This document shows positions 11,011 through 23,281 of a stretch of DNA of 64,000 bases, piece by piece. A model generated the notes under the pieces. That model ran no database searches and had not been told where the DNA came from. It was given only the letters and a program-made list of their open reading frames with translations. Position numbers and translations under genes: made by a program. Position 1 is the first letter of the stretch, and every line of letters begins with the position of its first letter. Source of the DNA: Plumapathes pennacea (lineage: Eukaryota; Cnidaria; Anthozoa; Antipatharia; Myriopathidae); assembly GCA_964036295.1 (NCBI GenBank), contig OZ038462.1, positions 31,768,855 to 31,832,854 on the forward strand, read 5' to 3'.

Positions 11011-13390
11011 GATCCTCGAGCTTCACGTTTTATGTTTGACTCTGCAGTAGTCCAATTAACTTGTACTACAGGTGTTTGGGAATGACTTTGAAAGTGTTAG
11101 ATATTAAGCAAAATAATGTTAATTTATCTTTGCAGCAATATCAGTGGGCGGTACAATCATTAACAATTAAGAATTTTGAAATAACTATGATGTGACGCGC
11201 GTTCTGATTGGCTAAATAGTAGTATCATAGTTATTTTATAATATATAATATGCGTGCCATATTTGCGTAGATTGATGCAAATACGAGAGGGTCGAAATAT
11301 GGGAAAAAGCGATCTGTCTAATGCTCGGTTTTTACCACCAAGTAGAGGTGCACTTTTACTTTGGTCGGTTGTTTTGTCGAGCGAAAATTGCAAACTAGAC
11401 CGATATCAATGCTAACATGCAGATCTACTAACTAAAAATTGACTGCACCTCTCGAATGTATTGACAAACATTTTTACGTAAGAACTGAGTGGGTAAAAAG
11501 CGGCAGCAGCACAAAATGCCAGAATTTTAGCAAAAAAGTTCTTTTGTGTAAAAACTCGTTTACACTTAGTACACTATAATTTCCGAAAATTAGTCAAAAC
11601 GGAATCCACCTGTACTCCGTTTTCTATTATAGAATACATTTTCAAGTCATTTTACTTCTCGCGCGCGGCAGGCAAATAACTATCTCATTATTATTTTATA
11701 ACATGCATTATAAAATAACCATGATACTACGCGCGCTCTGATTGGTTAAAAAACCATTTTATAAATAAGTACAAAGACATGGAAATGACGAATCCTGAAA
11801 TAAAAAGACTGCGTGTCGTCCCCTACTTCAAAGATTCATGTGTTACAGAAACTGCAGTGGGCTATTAGAGCAAATAGTGAAGCCGTGTGCAAATCATGTG
11901 CAATTAAGCAGCGTGAAGAAAAGTTGTCCGAATATTGCATGAAATTTAATTCGGAAACTGTGAGACAGAAAGCCAACAATTACACAGTCAAAGAACAGTC
12001 ATTCTCTAAAGTTTCTAACCATTATACCTTCGTCTCCTGTGGCTCGTAGCTAGTAACTAGATGGCTTAGATCACCGGAGTTTCACCATCGCCAGAAATTT
12101 CAGACATCCGGTTGCGCCATCTCGGAAGAGGCATCAGGTTTCACGCTGACAGCCGCTCAAGAAATAATAAAGAAATGTATGGGATCTGATAATAAATTGT
12201 GCTTTTCGCTTAACTGAAGCACGTTCGTAAAAATGTCTGGGCAGCATTCGGAAGAGGAAAGCTTCCTAAACACAACAGTACAAAAAATATTTATCTCCGG
12301 TAAAATTCGATGTGTACTTTTTTGAATTTAAAATTTCGGCCGACGTAAGAAGGGATTGATAGCAGAATATGCTCAAAACCGGCTACTGTCACTTTTTAAG
12401 CTGCATTTAATACAAGAACCTTGGGTAAAACGCAAAATGTCTACCCCGTCGTACCTGATTGTCGAAGGATTGAACATCTCCTGTGAAGCTTCAGTCAGTC
12501 CCCTGGAGCAAATTCGATGTGTACTTTTTGTGTTTGAATTTGCAGTTCACAGCCAGCCAAGGCGAATACCTCCCGTGAAATACGCTGACTTCGGATGTTG
12601 ATATTTTGGGCTGGGAAGCTCCAAATCGCATGAAAATTGTACCGAGCGAAAGCTAATTTCAACTAGGTCGTTCAGCGGCACGTCTCCTAAACGTAGCAGT
12701 CTCTTTTTGAACCGGAGAAACCCATCCCTCCCCCACCCCACTGAGGCAAAGTACGTAACAATGTTGAATGTGTGAATGGCGCATGCTCATACTGCACGCC
12801 GCTGGGAAAGACCGGAAGCAATCGTGGACGCAAAATGTCCGGAATTTCTGGCGATGCACGAATAATTGTAGGTTTATGGTGATGAAATGCACAGTCTTCG
12901 CTAATGAGTCTGTCTCGGCTGTCGGCTCGGTGGCACAAAAGCTGTTGAGTCAATTCAATGGAGTTGACTGTCGTCCGCTAGAGTTCAAGTAATGCTCAAG
13001 TAAAGCAAACAAATGTACAAACTACCTTCTTCAGCAGAATAGTGTTGTTGTGCAGACATGTTTACGTCGAGTGGCACCGTTGTCCTGAAAGTTGAAACCT
13101 GACGGCTCAAAACATTCTCGCCGGTTCTTTTGAATTCTTGACAAACAGTGGTACTAATATCCGACACATTTCTTGCGAAATTCATCTTCATTTAGCAGCC
13201 TGTCAAGTTTTTCAAGTGAACGGTGTGTGGTGTTCCGTTTTCATTCATGGACTGACTTGAGCGAAGTGCCGTGAAACAGACTTTCCGATTGGACGAGCGT
13301 GCGTTTTGACGGTTTTCGGGAGAATCTTGAACTTGATCATTTTCAATAGTAAAGTTCTTTCAGGTAATAAAAGCTTCGTTATTTTATAAA
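11011..13390. other. Intergenic, small inverted repeats, no gene seen
   Basis: Two related AT-rich pieces lie at 11150-11260 and 11690-11790; both carry cgcgctctgattgg next to attttataa, so they look like halves of one foldback family. The stretch at 12057-13190 has short frames on both strands without splice structure or domains; I see no supported gene. Confidence 0.4.
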
Positions 13391-13391
13391 A

Positions 13392-13579
13392 GCAATATGA
13401 CACTCGTTTCCATGTCTATGTACTCTTATATAAACACTTGAGATGTTGTGAGAACACTCGAAAAAGTTCAAAATCACTCGCCGAAGCAGCTCGTGATTTT
13501 GAACTTTTTCTCGTGTTCTCCCAACATCCCGCGTGTTTATATAAGAGTGCATAGACATGGAAACTCGTGTTATATTGCT
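13392..13579. mobile_element. Foldback element
   Basis: A near-perfect palindrome with arms of roughly 80 bp: gcaatatgacactcg pairs with cgtgttatattgc, and gttcaaaatcac pairs with gtgattttgaac. The centre is a short CGCCGAAGCAGCTC-like loop. Confidence 0.75.
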
Positions 13580-13821
13580 TAAAAATAATGACTGAAAAAG
13601 ACCATAAGAAATATGTATACCGTGCCTTTTACAACACCACAGGAAGAAACAACCGCCTGGTGAATGTTAAAACTACTTTGATAAACCGGGCACTGGTCCT
13701 TCCTTCCCCTAATTGACAATTCTGGCAAGCGAAGAATTTCCACATTTTGTTGCTCTGTCCTCCAAATTGCATTCCCGTGACGCGCATGATTCAAATTCGC
13801 GGTGGGGAGTGCTTTGAGAGA

Positions 13822-14680
13822 TTCAGCTCCAACCGAACATTAAGGACAAGGTAATTTTCTCCGCCTTGAAAAATTTACGAGCGCTTATTTATTCCAAAAT
13901 TGCACGAGAAATCATGGGATTACTTGTTAATAACATGCATACAATAATTTATTTACGTCGCGCAATTTTGTTCAATTTCGTTACAATTCACAACTAGTCT
14001 ACAAGTGTCTCTCAAGAACTTTGTTTTCTCGCAAACAGAATCGGAATCGTCCTGAGGAATGAAAACACGCCCTTTTGTTTTGTTTGGCTTCGCAAATACG
14101 CGCGCCAGCTGTCGGCAAATTTTTAATTTCAAATTTCTGCACTGTTAATTTCACATTTCTGCACCGTTAATTTTACATTTTTGCACTGTTTGGGATAAAT
14201 TGACGTGCGCTCAGCCAATCAGAATGCAGAAATTATTGTATGCATGTTATTAGTATAGGTAATCGCATGATTTCGAGTGCAATTTGGAATAAATTAGCAA
14301 GAGTAAATTTTTCAGCTCCAACCGAACATTAAGGACAAGGTAATTTTCTCTGCCTTTTAAATAAAAATTCTCATTTCTATACTAATAACATGCATACAAT
14401 AATTTCTGCATTCTGGTTGATAAATTTGAAATTAAAAATTGCCGACAGCTGACGCGCGTATTTGCGAAGCCAAACAAAACAAAAGGGCGTGTTTTCATTC
14501 CTCAGGACGATTCCGATTCTGTTTGCGAGAAAACAAAGTTCTTGAGAGACATTGCAATTTTGGAATAAATAAGCACTCGTAAATTTTTCAAAGACCACAA
14601 ATTGCGCCTGTGGTCTTCGAAAAATTTACTCGTGCTAATTTATTCCAAATTGCACTCGAAATCATGCGATTACCAATACT
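13822..14680. mobile_element. Nested foldback elements
   Basis: Direct and inverted copies of the same modules alternate: cagctccaaccgaacattaa occurs at about 13828 and 14312, and the ttctgcattctg/cagaatgcagaa and aacatgcatacaataattt modules occur in both orientations. Short triplicated stretches (ttaattt-caca-tttctgcac) lie near 14110-14190. No coding content is seen. Confidence 0.65.
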
Positions 14681-15029
14681 AATTTTAGAATCTCATGAAA
14701 CTTACAGGAATAGTTTCCAGGAGTATAGCGAAAGTTTCGATATAACATTTGTGATATTTCGTAGTGCGGGTGCGAGTAATGAGAGCAAACAATCACCTGT
14801 CACTTGACCTTTTTCAAATAGAGGAGCATAAAATTATGCGTAGTTTTGCTATATCTTGTTAACGGCTGAATAAAAATAACTCTAAGTCTCGTTGTAGTCC
14901 CGGGAAGGTTTCCTAAGAGGTAACCCCCTTCTACTGTACACTATGCCATTGTCTTTTACTAGAGCTTTTGCAAAGCGGCACTTAAAGAGATAAATTTTTT
15001 CATTATCTGATATTTGTCTACCAGTCGAA

Positions 15030-15690
15030 TTAACAAATTGACGTCAGTTTTTTATGTGTCTGTCCTCTTATTGATCATGAAACGCGTCATAACCTTGTCA
15101 AAAAGTTGTGGATCCACGAGGCGCTTCGCCGAGTGGATCCGCAACTTTTTGACAATGTTATGACGCGTTTCATGATCAATAAGAGGACAGACACATAAAA
15201 AACTGGCGTCAATTTGTTTTTTACAATAACAAAACTCAAGCGACGACGCGGGGAAAACACGCAAGAAAACTGGATTTTGTTCGATTTGACCGAAATGTTG
15301 TCAACAACTTTTCCCGCTTTCTAATTGGTCGAGGTTGAAATTCAAGACATTTCATTGGCCAAAAAGTGACAGTTTGACGTGAGCATTTTGCGCGTGCAAA
15401 ATAAAATTTTGTCAAAGAAGTTGGAAAGAAATGAAACTAGATGCTTTTCTGCAGCGGTTTTCTCGACAATTTCAAGACAAAGCTCAAGGAAATTCGCCTC
15501 TGAACACTTCTGGTTCTCTACTTCAAATGCCGAATGTCGCTTTTGCAAGAACTGAGGTAAAATTGAAGCTGAATTCACCTTCTTCGTCCAAATCACTGTC
15601 GTCAGCACTCGATTTTATGTGTCTGTCCTCTTATTGATAATGAAAATTAGCCAATCACAAAGCGAGAAACTGACGTGTTATTGTAAAAAT
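15030..15690 (+). mobile_element. Non-autonomous inverted-repeat element, copy 2
   Basis: This is the better copy of the family at 8965-9589. An internal palindrome of about 65 bp per arm centres on ggatccacgaggcgcttcgc at 15110-15135. The ends read acaaattgacgtcag and ctgacgtgttattgt. A related hairpin centre (gaggcgcttcgccgagtg) occurs in the element at 19403. Confidence 0.65.
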
Positions 15691-15949
15691 TTGAATTTGA
15701 ATGAAGTATGAAGTGTATTTTCTGTTTGCTGTGTTTGCCACGTGTATTATCGAAAGCGAGTGTAAGCGCAACAGCGAAAGTTGGATCACCTTAAGAAAAC
15801 TAGACTGGCGTTGCCAGTGAGCTCGCGGCGTGAGTTGCGTCGAGACCAGAATATACTAAAATGGAAAGTAGGGACAAGAGTGGAACTCCCAAGAGAGACT
15901 TCCAGTTTCTCACCAGAAAAATATTACACAATATAGAGAACTTGGCTGT

Positions 15950-16680
15950 TGACACCTTGCTCAAATGAAACCTGATTAAACTATAAATTATCATTACAAC
16001 ACTCTTACACTTGCTTCTTAAAGGTTGAGCGACCCTGCATTTTGAGAATGCGTGACATATCTTTTTATGCACAATCCGGCGATTTTTGACAGTTTGACTT
16101 CGACTCTTATTTCTAATTAGAGGCCACGATTAATCCAGCCTTCGCTTCAATACTTTTGTGTTTTCTTTTATTAACTAAATACGTTTCTTCAATCAGGCTT
16201 TCGAGTATTCGTGTTCTGTAACAAATATAAATTGAAAGCGAGGAGTGTAACACGACACTTGTTTATACAATATTATTGCGGTTTTGTTCACAGGTGTTCA
16301 GTCATTTGTGACTGCAAACTCAATGCTCAGGACTATTTTGGTGTATTTTTCATATCTGGTATACAATGACAATTGCGAAACAAAGGCTACATGATCGAAT
16401 GAAAGAAACATTTCAACAGGCAATGTACGATAAGCAGAAGAATGTTATGAGGCAACAAATGTCATGTACAGAGTAAAGCATAAATCGCCATTGTTTTGCG
16501 GCTAAAGCTCATCGTAGCTTTGGTTTCTGTTTTCGGCCTGTTATCTTCCCAGAAGTATTTCGTGCCGCCGCAGAAAGTTTCGTCAGGGTTAAATATTTAG
16601 CGGCGACAGAGATATTTGCAATCCCGCAGCGGTATCCATCAAACATTTGTTTACGGCTATTCTCAAAGCTTCCGCGGTGA
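15950..16680 (+). repeat. Dispersed repeat, copy 2
   Basis: It matches 7380-8000 in direct orientation, with an extra 5' part (tgaaacctgattaaactata) that matches 5890-5930. It may be the remnant of a longer element, but I see no reverse transcriptase or transposase coding. Confidence 0.65.
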
Positions 16681-16999
16681 ACTTAAGAACACAAGCCAAA
16701 ATCGTTCCCTAAAATCCAGTTTATCCGTACATGTTCCACAGAGCCCAATGGTGTTGAGTTTGAATGGAATGCAGTTAACTTTTACACGCAAGTAACGAGC
16801 AATATTTACTGGCCACAGTCTCGAGTTGTTTAGCGAAGTCAATTACATACATACCATACATAATTTTATTGATGCTCCCCTCAAGGGGCTTTTCAGCAAC
16901 AATTTGGCTTCGCCATATTACTGGGGAGTACAGGCACTGAGGGTGGTCACTGCCAGAGATTTGTTTACGTCCTCAGTGGTTCTTTTACGTCCCCCCTGT

Positions 17000-17218
17000 A
17001 ATCAAGTAAAGGAGTATAGGAGACAGGACCGCCATTTTATGTAGTCATCCGAGCCATGTGAAGATCTTACCATTTACTGATAGAAACAAAGGCAGCATTA
17101 GAAGATTATCTTCTCCTTAGATATTTTAAGACCCCGAGTGCTGGTCCGGCCGGAGTTCGAACCCGCGACCTCCGCACGAAAGACCGGCACTCAACCAACT
17201 GAGCCAACCGGGCGGCGG
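17000..17218 (-). repeat. tRNA-derived SINE of a second family
   Basis: Read on the minus strand from 17218, it starts with a tRNA-like head: A-box TGGCTCAGTTGG and B-box GGTTCGAACTCC. The body that follows contains AGCACTCGGGGTCTTAAA and GGCGGTCCTGTCTCC, a body style I recall from anthozoan and other invertebrate SINE2 elements. It ends about 140 bp before the sulfotransferase start codon. Confidence 0.65.
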
Positions 17219-17361
17219 TTTACGTCATCGCATATCACGTGATAATATGAACCAATCACCGTGTGCTGATTCTCAACCCAGTAAAAGGAAAACAACAAAA
17301 AAAAAAACTCCATTTTTACTCGCCGCAGCTGCGCAGCGCGAGCAATTACTCAAATACGACC

Positions 17362-17476
17362 ATGCGTTCACTAAAAAAGAAATATTGTCTAGTCATCACT
17401 GTGTTTCTGTTGACGGTTAGTTTGTATGTTATACAGAATATGAAAAGCCTTCATCGCTCGGAGAACCCATTGTCAG
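17362..17476 (+). CDS. Sulfotransferase exon 1: cytosolic tail and membrane anchor
   Basis: It starts at ATG in the context CGACCATGC and encodes MRSLKKKYCLVITVFLLTVS then LYVIQNMKSLHRSEN. Basic residues come before a hydrophobic span, as in type II Golgi enzymes. The donor is GTAAAA, phase 1. Confidence 0.8.
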
Positions 17477-20400
17477 GTAAAAAAACTACCAGAAATCTCC
17501 TAGAAATCTCCTTGTTTTGAGCCAGGCAATCATTGTTTTGTTGTGGCATTTCAGGAGATGAAAATGGCAAGGAAGAGAAATCTGTCGTGATTAATGTAGG
17601 TACTGCTTTTGTTATAATACGTTTAGTATAGTTTAAAGACGAATGAGCGGTGTACCAGGTAACGACCACTTCACAGTTTGTTATGCACGATCGCGCAGAA
17701 CTAATTGCTCTATACCTCTAAACATGTGAGTTGTAGTTCGGTAGTCCAGCATTCTTAACTTTGCCGCGTCGCTAAGCGCGTTTATATATTTAGCATACTT
17801 TATTACGCCACAAGTTTCTCTCTCTCTCTTTCTCTCTTTAATACTCAAAATATCTCTTATGTTAGCAAATTTTTGCGCTTCTAGTTTTCGATTAAATTTT
17901 TGTCGTCAAACTACCCAGTTACAGCCAACATTTAGCTGGCGTTTCTAGAAAAGTTTGCAGTTTTAAACAAAAGCCAGCGAGTTTTTAAGTTTAGACTCTC
18001 CCGACATTGTATACAAACTCGGACGTCTTCAGTTCACACAGCTGTTTTTGATTGTCTTACGAAATAATTTAAATTTTAAATTTTCGTGCATGTCTTTTAT
18101 TAATTCAACTTTGATTGAAAGATGAAATCACTTCAACAAAGAAATTTTTTGCAAAAAAAAAAAAAAAAAAAAAAAATTGTCTAAGCTTTTGAGCTTTTGC
18201 CATTAGCTAAAATACGCGAGGTAATAGTATTTCTGTCGATAACACGTGTACTCTTCCAGGGCATTGGCCAAAATAATTATCTTGTATTATGCTTTTTGTT
18301 TTGTTTTGTTTTGTTTTTCAGCTGCTAGTTTTTCTTTTTTCTTTACTGGATTTATTCCTCTCTTTGCCTCGTCGGTCCTATTTTGGATGTTTTTCTACTA
18401 CCTGTATTTTTAGATCCCCTTGCTTCTAGTGCTCTGCTTTATGTCAAAAGGAATATAACGTTCAGCGATCAAACGGCATGTTCAGTGTACTTGTTTATGT
18501 CGGGCTACCTGAGTGCCAAATAACGGTGGCCGCATGAAGAATGATGCTAGGACTGTCGGTGGAAACTGAAACGAACAAAAGTCGAGTATTACATAAAAAG
18601 AACCTGCACCAGAATAAGAACCATTAGTATATACCATACAAGCCGGAATAGTACTTTTCGCTCGTTCTGATTCACAATATTCACCTCTCGGCGGCTTACA
18701 GTGAAGTAGTCTCGCATGCAAACCCAATTTTTGTCAGAAAATAAAATAGTTATTTGGGATCTCAGGATATTAGGATATTAGTCGGTGAATAGAAAGTGAT
18801 GCTTTTCTCGCAGGAACTACATTACAGTGACTGTATAACCCCAAGGAGAACACTCATAGCCGAATTTCTAAATGTTTGAGTTCTTGTTGAATTTGCTTTC
18901 CTAGTTCAAAATGTGCAATAATGTGTTCACAACTAGAGTTTGATATGAAATAACTCGTCCGTTAAAAATTTGTTTGAAATGTCATCTTCCAGCCAAGAGC
19001 TAAGAAGCCTTCCTTCAAAATCACCGACACAGTTGACTTATACGCACTTACTACGTGCGATTTCTCTTCTCAACAACCAATCAAATTAAATCAAAACAAA
19101 AGGTGGTAAAACAAGTTCGATTAGATAAACGACTAAACAAATAATCCGGAGGAGCAAATGAAAAACGGTCACGTACAAAAATTGCTAGTAAAACAAAAGT
19201 AGAAATAATCATCAAGCACAGCGTCAATCATAGCTGGAGCTATAACTGAGGCACCAAATAGACAAGAACAAAAAAATAAATAAATAAATAAATAAAAGTA
19301 GCAACCGCTCTTTGGGTTCCTTAATCTTTTCTTTGCGTTCTTTTATCGTGCTTTTTAGACAAGTTGCTGCTACGCGAACGTGGCACTATGACTGAGCCGT
19401 GTGTAATTAATAAATTTCCACTGGTTTGCCGTGGTGTGGACTCTTATTTACCACAATTTACGTCATCACATGGTCAAAATGTTGTGGACTCACGAGGCGC
19501 TTCGCCGAGTGATTCCGCAACTGATTTTGACCATGTGATGACGTAAATCGTGGCAAATAAGAGTCCACACCACGGCAAACCACTGGAAATTTATTAATTA
19601 CCACAACATTTAGAAATATACATGAAACTTTCGTTGTATTTCGCTGCAAAACGTGACATGCTGGCGTCAGCATTGTTGTCTGGACTCTATTTACCACTGT
19701 AAATCGACCAATCAGAGAGCGAGAAACTAGTGTGTTGTGGTAAAACATAATTTTGACGGCTGGCTGGCTAGCTAAATAAAAAGCACTATTGCTATAGTTA
19801 AAGAACTGACCAGTTTTAGACTATGTCGACATGAAGATAAAACGTTGCCACGACTGATCCATGTCCATTCGACATGCAGTCCTATTTTTAGAGAAAGTAC
19901 TATTTTTAGGCAAGACTATCATTGGTCCGCCGTTGTTAACACGTGATACATGCATGCAAAAATGTCGTGCACCAGGCGTGAAAGTTCCTCGTTCTCTTTA
20001 TCATTGAAATATATATATATATATATATATTTTTTTTTTCAGTATCTGCGCGCAATTTTCTTGTGAGTCTTTCAGGGCTTAAGATGTTTATTCGGTTCTG
20101 CACAGCAAATATGGAGGTCATCTCGACCTTGAATGATAACGTCAAGTTGCCGGGAGAAAATTTTGCAATTTAGTAATCAATGAAGTCGGGTTTGACGGGG
20201 CGGCTATTCTTTGGTATGTGCCACACCGCACATTGATTATGACAAAAGACAAGCCACGGCCATCCTTGAGAAAGCAAATTATTGGGCTGAGAAAACCAAG
20301 CTTTGCCTGCAGATTCCTGTACTTCGGATCACGCGTATGCCGTGGACATATGCGTAATGAACTGCTATCACTGATTTTTCCAACCAATTGGGGTAGTTTT

Positions 20401-22230
20401 TCAACATCCTTGAGATCTATTTTTCCAGTTTCAACACGATCTGCATAACTCTGTGAAATGTCCAGCGCACTTGCTGTAGTCTTTGCAGTCGGAGGCGGTT
20501 TATACAGACAGGAAAGAAGTGCTGACGAACCCAGCGATTCAATTTCACAGTGAACTCCAAGGCCCAAGCTACGAATAGTGGTTGCTAGGTTTTTCAGAGT
20601 GTTATCGTTTCCAGAGAGCTTTTGCTTTGGCAAATGTTCCTTTCCATGCGTTTGCTGATAGCGATGCTCGAACTTTCTTAATAACTTCTGCATGTCTTTC
20701 ATTTGTCGGCACAAGCTTTTTATTTGTCAAAGAACTGTACTCTGAATGAAAGTAAAAATAAATTGTTAAATCAAAAAAGGCTGCTTTTGAAACTCCCGCA
20801 AAGTAGACCAATTTCTCAAGGTTGCGCGCGGTTCACGGGCTAAAACTTTTAAATTCAACATTCAGCTTTCTTTCACGGCAGATTGTGTTCATCCTCGGTG
20901 CAAATGCTTCATGCTGCGCTTTTATTTGAGTTAGGATGACTATCTTGAGTTTTAAAGTCGTTTTATACAACAGTCACGCATGAATGCTCGCTAAACGATA
21001 TCATCTCGAAAGTTGTTGCTTGTGTCAAGCTTGGATGCGCGCGCAACCTTGAGAACCTGGTCTATTAATCACAGCAGTTGCAACACACGTACCTTCATTA
21101 CTTTGACTGGCTTTGCAGACATTCCTTTTTCGTTTTGATACGACTGTTAATTCATCAACTGAACCTTGAGTCTTTCTCTTTAGAAACCTTTGAGTTTTTC
21201 ACGGCCTCACCATTTACCAACAGATGTTTCAGAGCAAGCGGGGTCCTGGGCCTGGCTCGAGACAAAAATAGCTCCTGCGCTAAGAATAAATTTCAAATAA
21301 TTATCATGGGTCACGGGGATATGTTCTATTCTCTTACCTCATACTATCTTGTCGTAAAAGGTCCCTTCTTTGCAGGACAAATCAGATTACAGTTCACAAA
21401 GTTTGTCTAACCAAAGGGGAAGAAGAGAAGCGATTGTTAACTTTTGCCAACACAGTGGCATTCCAAGCCAAACACCCAGATCTCATTTGAAGAACTTAAT
21501 AGTAAACGAAAAGTACAAGACTCTGTTCTGTTATGTACCTAAAGTGGCGTGCAGCAACTGGAAGCGCATTTTTCTGGTCTTGGATGGGAAGTTTAACAGA
21601 ACGGAAGATATTTCAAGAACTATGGCTCACGAACCAGGAAGATTAAGGTTTCTTGACTCATACTCCGATGCTGAAATAAATGAACGGTTGCGTACTTACA
21701 AGAAGGTTGTATTTGTTCGCGAGCCGCTGGAACGTTTACTGTCAGCTTACAGGAATAAAATAGAGTACGACTTTAACGGCAAATTCCACCGACTCTATGG
21801 ACAGTACATTGTAAAGAAGTACCGCGGCAGCAGCTTTACATCGAAACCACTCAACAAAGATCGAGCAACCTTTGTGGAATTTGTGAAATACTTAGTGGAC
21901 TTGGATGCAAATGCGAAACTGGAGGTTCACTGGGAAAGAATGCACAAATTATGCTTCCCTTGCGAAATAAATTATGACTTCATTGGGAAATACGAGAGCC
22001 TTGCTCATGACGCCGATGAGGTTCTTCGCGTGATAGGAGCCAGTCATGCTGTCAGATTTCCCAACATCGGAAAAGCTCCGAGTGGAAAAGAAACAGAGGG
22101 ACTCATGGAGAGATACTTCTCACAGATTACCACCGAACAATTGAGAAAACTTTGGCAGATCTATGATAATGATTATGAACTCTTTAGCTACTCTAAGCCA
22201 ACTTATCTGGAAAAAGTTACGAAGCAGTAA
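17362..22230 (+). CDS. Carbohydrate sulfotransferase, Sulfotransfer_2 / HNK-1 (CHST8-14) family
   Basis: This is a complete three-exon gene (17362-17476, 17555-17595, 21376-22230), 336 aa, with matching phases (1, 0). The product is a type II Golgi membrane enzyme that moves sulfate from PAPS to a sugar hydroxyl of a glycan; the acceptor (chondroitin/dermatan, HNK-1 or GalNAc) cannot be told from sequence. Visible parts are an N-terminal basic stretch and membrane anchor (about residues 8-25), the 5'-phosphosulfate loop VPKVACSNWKR (106-116), the 3'-phosphate site FVREPLERLLSAYRN (165-179), and the family block CFPCEINYDFIGKYESL. Length is a little below vertebrate CHST11-14. A potential N-glycosylation site is at Asn126. 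An AATAAA lies near 22664. Confidence 0.9.
17555..17595 (+). CDS. Sulfotransferase exon 2: short stem exon
   Basis: This 41-nt exon lies between acceptor GGCATTTCAG and donor GTAGGT. It encodes GDENGKEEKSVVIN, an acidic and polar stem segment, and links phase 1 to phase 0 exactly as exons 1 and 3 need. Confidence 0.7.
19403..19745. mobile_element. Foldback element in the sulfotransferase intron
   Basis: Arms of about 90 bp (aattaataaatttccactgg pairing with its complement at 19580-19600) surround the hairpin centre gaggcgcttcgccgagtg. The right end keeps gaccaatcagagagcgagaaa, similar to the end of the family at 15030. Confidence 0.7.
20142..20702 (-). CDS. Unrecognised 186-residue open reading frame inside the sulfotransferase intron
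   Basis: The longest antisense frame in the intron starts at ATG (20702) with MKDMQKLLRKFEHRYQQTHG and ends at a TAA. The first 40 residues are basic and probably helical; the middle is Ser/Lys-rich and of ordinary protein-like composition. No domain is recognised. It could be a single-exon host gene, a retrocopy fragment or part of a transposon; an inverted-repeat element lies just beyond its 5' side. It may also be a chance frame. Confidence 0.3.
   Translation of the reverse strand: MKDMQKLLRKFEHRYQQTHGKEHLPKQKLSGNDNTLKNLATTIRSLGLGVHCEIESLGSSALLSCLYKPPPTAKTTASALDISQSYADRVETGKIDLKDVEKLPQLVGKISDSSSLRICPRHTRDPKYRNLQAKLGFLSPIICFLKDGRGLSFVIINVRCGTYQRIAAPSNPTSLITKLQNFLPAT
20805..21066. mobile_element. 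Short inverted-repeat element
   Basis: The left end gaccaatttctcaaggttgc and right end gcaaccttgagaacctggtc are inverted copies with few mismatches, followed inwards by CG-alternating cgcgcg on both sides. The roughly 260-bp length and lack of coding fit a MITE. Confidence 0.6.
21376..22230 (+). CDS. Sulfotransferase exon 3: catalytic domain
   Basis: The acceptor is CTTCTTTGCAG. A single open exon of 284 codons plus TAA holds the whole catalytic domain, including both PAPS-binding motifs and the C-terminal DNDYELFSY block. No frameshift or missing motif is seen. Confidence 0.92.
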   Translation, partial: DKSDYSSQSLSNQRGRREAIVNFCQHSGIPSQTPRSHLKNLIVNEKYKTLFCYVPKVACSNWKRIFLVLDGKFNRTEDISRTMAHEPGRLRFLDSYSDAEINERLRTYKKVVFVREPLERLLSAYRNKIEYDFNGKFHRLYGQYIVKKYRGSSFTSKPLNKDRATFVEFVKYLVDLDANAKLEVHWERMHKLCFPCEINYDFIGKYESLAHDADEVLRVIGASHAVRFPNIGKAPSGKETEGLMERYFSQITTEQLRKLWQIYDNDYELFSYSKPTYLEKVTKQ

Positions 22231-23177
22231 GGATTTTGAAACCTTGAACCGATGAACAGGCGCGGGGTATAAACAATCCTAGCATCAAAATTAAAGCAAA
22301 AATTCTTGTGATTGCTTTTCTTTTTGCGTTTGGCGGTATTTTCGACCAATCAGCCGAACAAAACTCAAAACTCGATCGCAATCTTCTCACGCATGTAAGC
22401 AAGAAGCCTGCGATAACAGACGCACTCATCCGCCTGTTGCTTTGCGAGGCCAAAAAAGACCGTCGCGAAACCGAGCTGCCAAACGACTTTTGATTGGTCG
22501 CTCCTGAGACAGCATATGACGTCATGGAAGTCGTTCGTCGGCTTGGTTTCGCAGACGGTACTTTTCGGTTCTCTTCGATTGGTTACTTAAAGTTCCTATA
22601 TTACCAAAATATTTATAATTAAACGAATTATAATTATATATACTAAGTAAATAGTAGATATAAATAAATAGAAGTAGTTGAAAGTAAATAGTAAATAGTA
22701 CTCAGGCTACAAAGAGTGCTGCTACAGCTGCAAAAATATACTCTGGACGTAAAGTATACTCCTGGACGTCTCATGTGCCTATCCGACACCTTTTACAGAG
22801 CGCACCCAGGGCATTATGATCCTAACCACGAAAGCAAAAACCTGTTGGAATTAAAAAGACTGACGATAGAGCTCACATAAAGGAAGCTGTGGGACAAGTA
22901 CCGACATGCTTGCGATACCGCTGAATAATCAAAGAGAATCAATAATCACATGTCATATCCCTTACCTCCCATGGTTTAAAGTGGGGACAGACACCACACT
23001 TTATTACATAGACACGAATGTTTAACTGAAGAATTACCGTGCGTAAAATCCATACGAAACTACATCCGGGACCCGAGTGGCGTATTTTCCATAACCCCAC
23101 TAGTGAGGATATCGATGGCATCATTTCCCGCCTTTGTACGGTTGTTTCTGCATTTCTTGTCTATATAACAAAAAGGA

Positions 23178-23281
23178 AATTACACGGCGGCTTAAAGATA
23201 TGAATTTTATTTTCGAGTGGTAAAAAATAATATTTTTACCATTCGAAAATAAAATTCATATCTTCGCGCCACCGTGTAATA
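23178..23281. mobile_element. Small foldback element
   Basis: Near-perfect palindrome: attacacggcggcttaaagat pairs with atcttcgcgccaccgtgtaat, with aatattattt at the centre. The ends resemble the elements at 30769 and 34570 (cacgg-cgcttagagatat), so it is probably a short relative. Confidence 0.7.
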
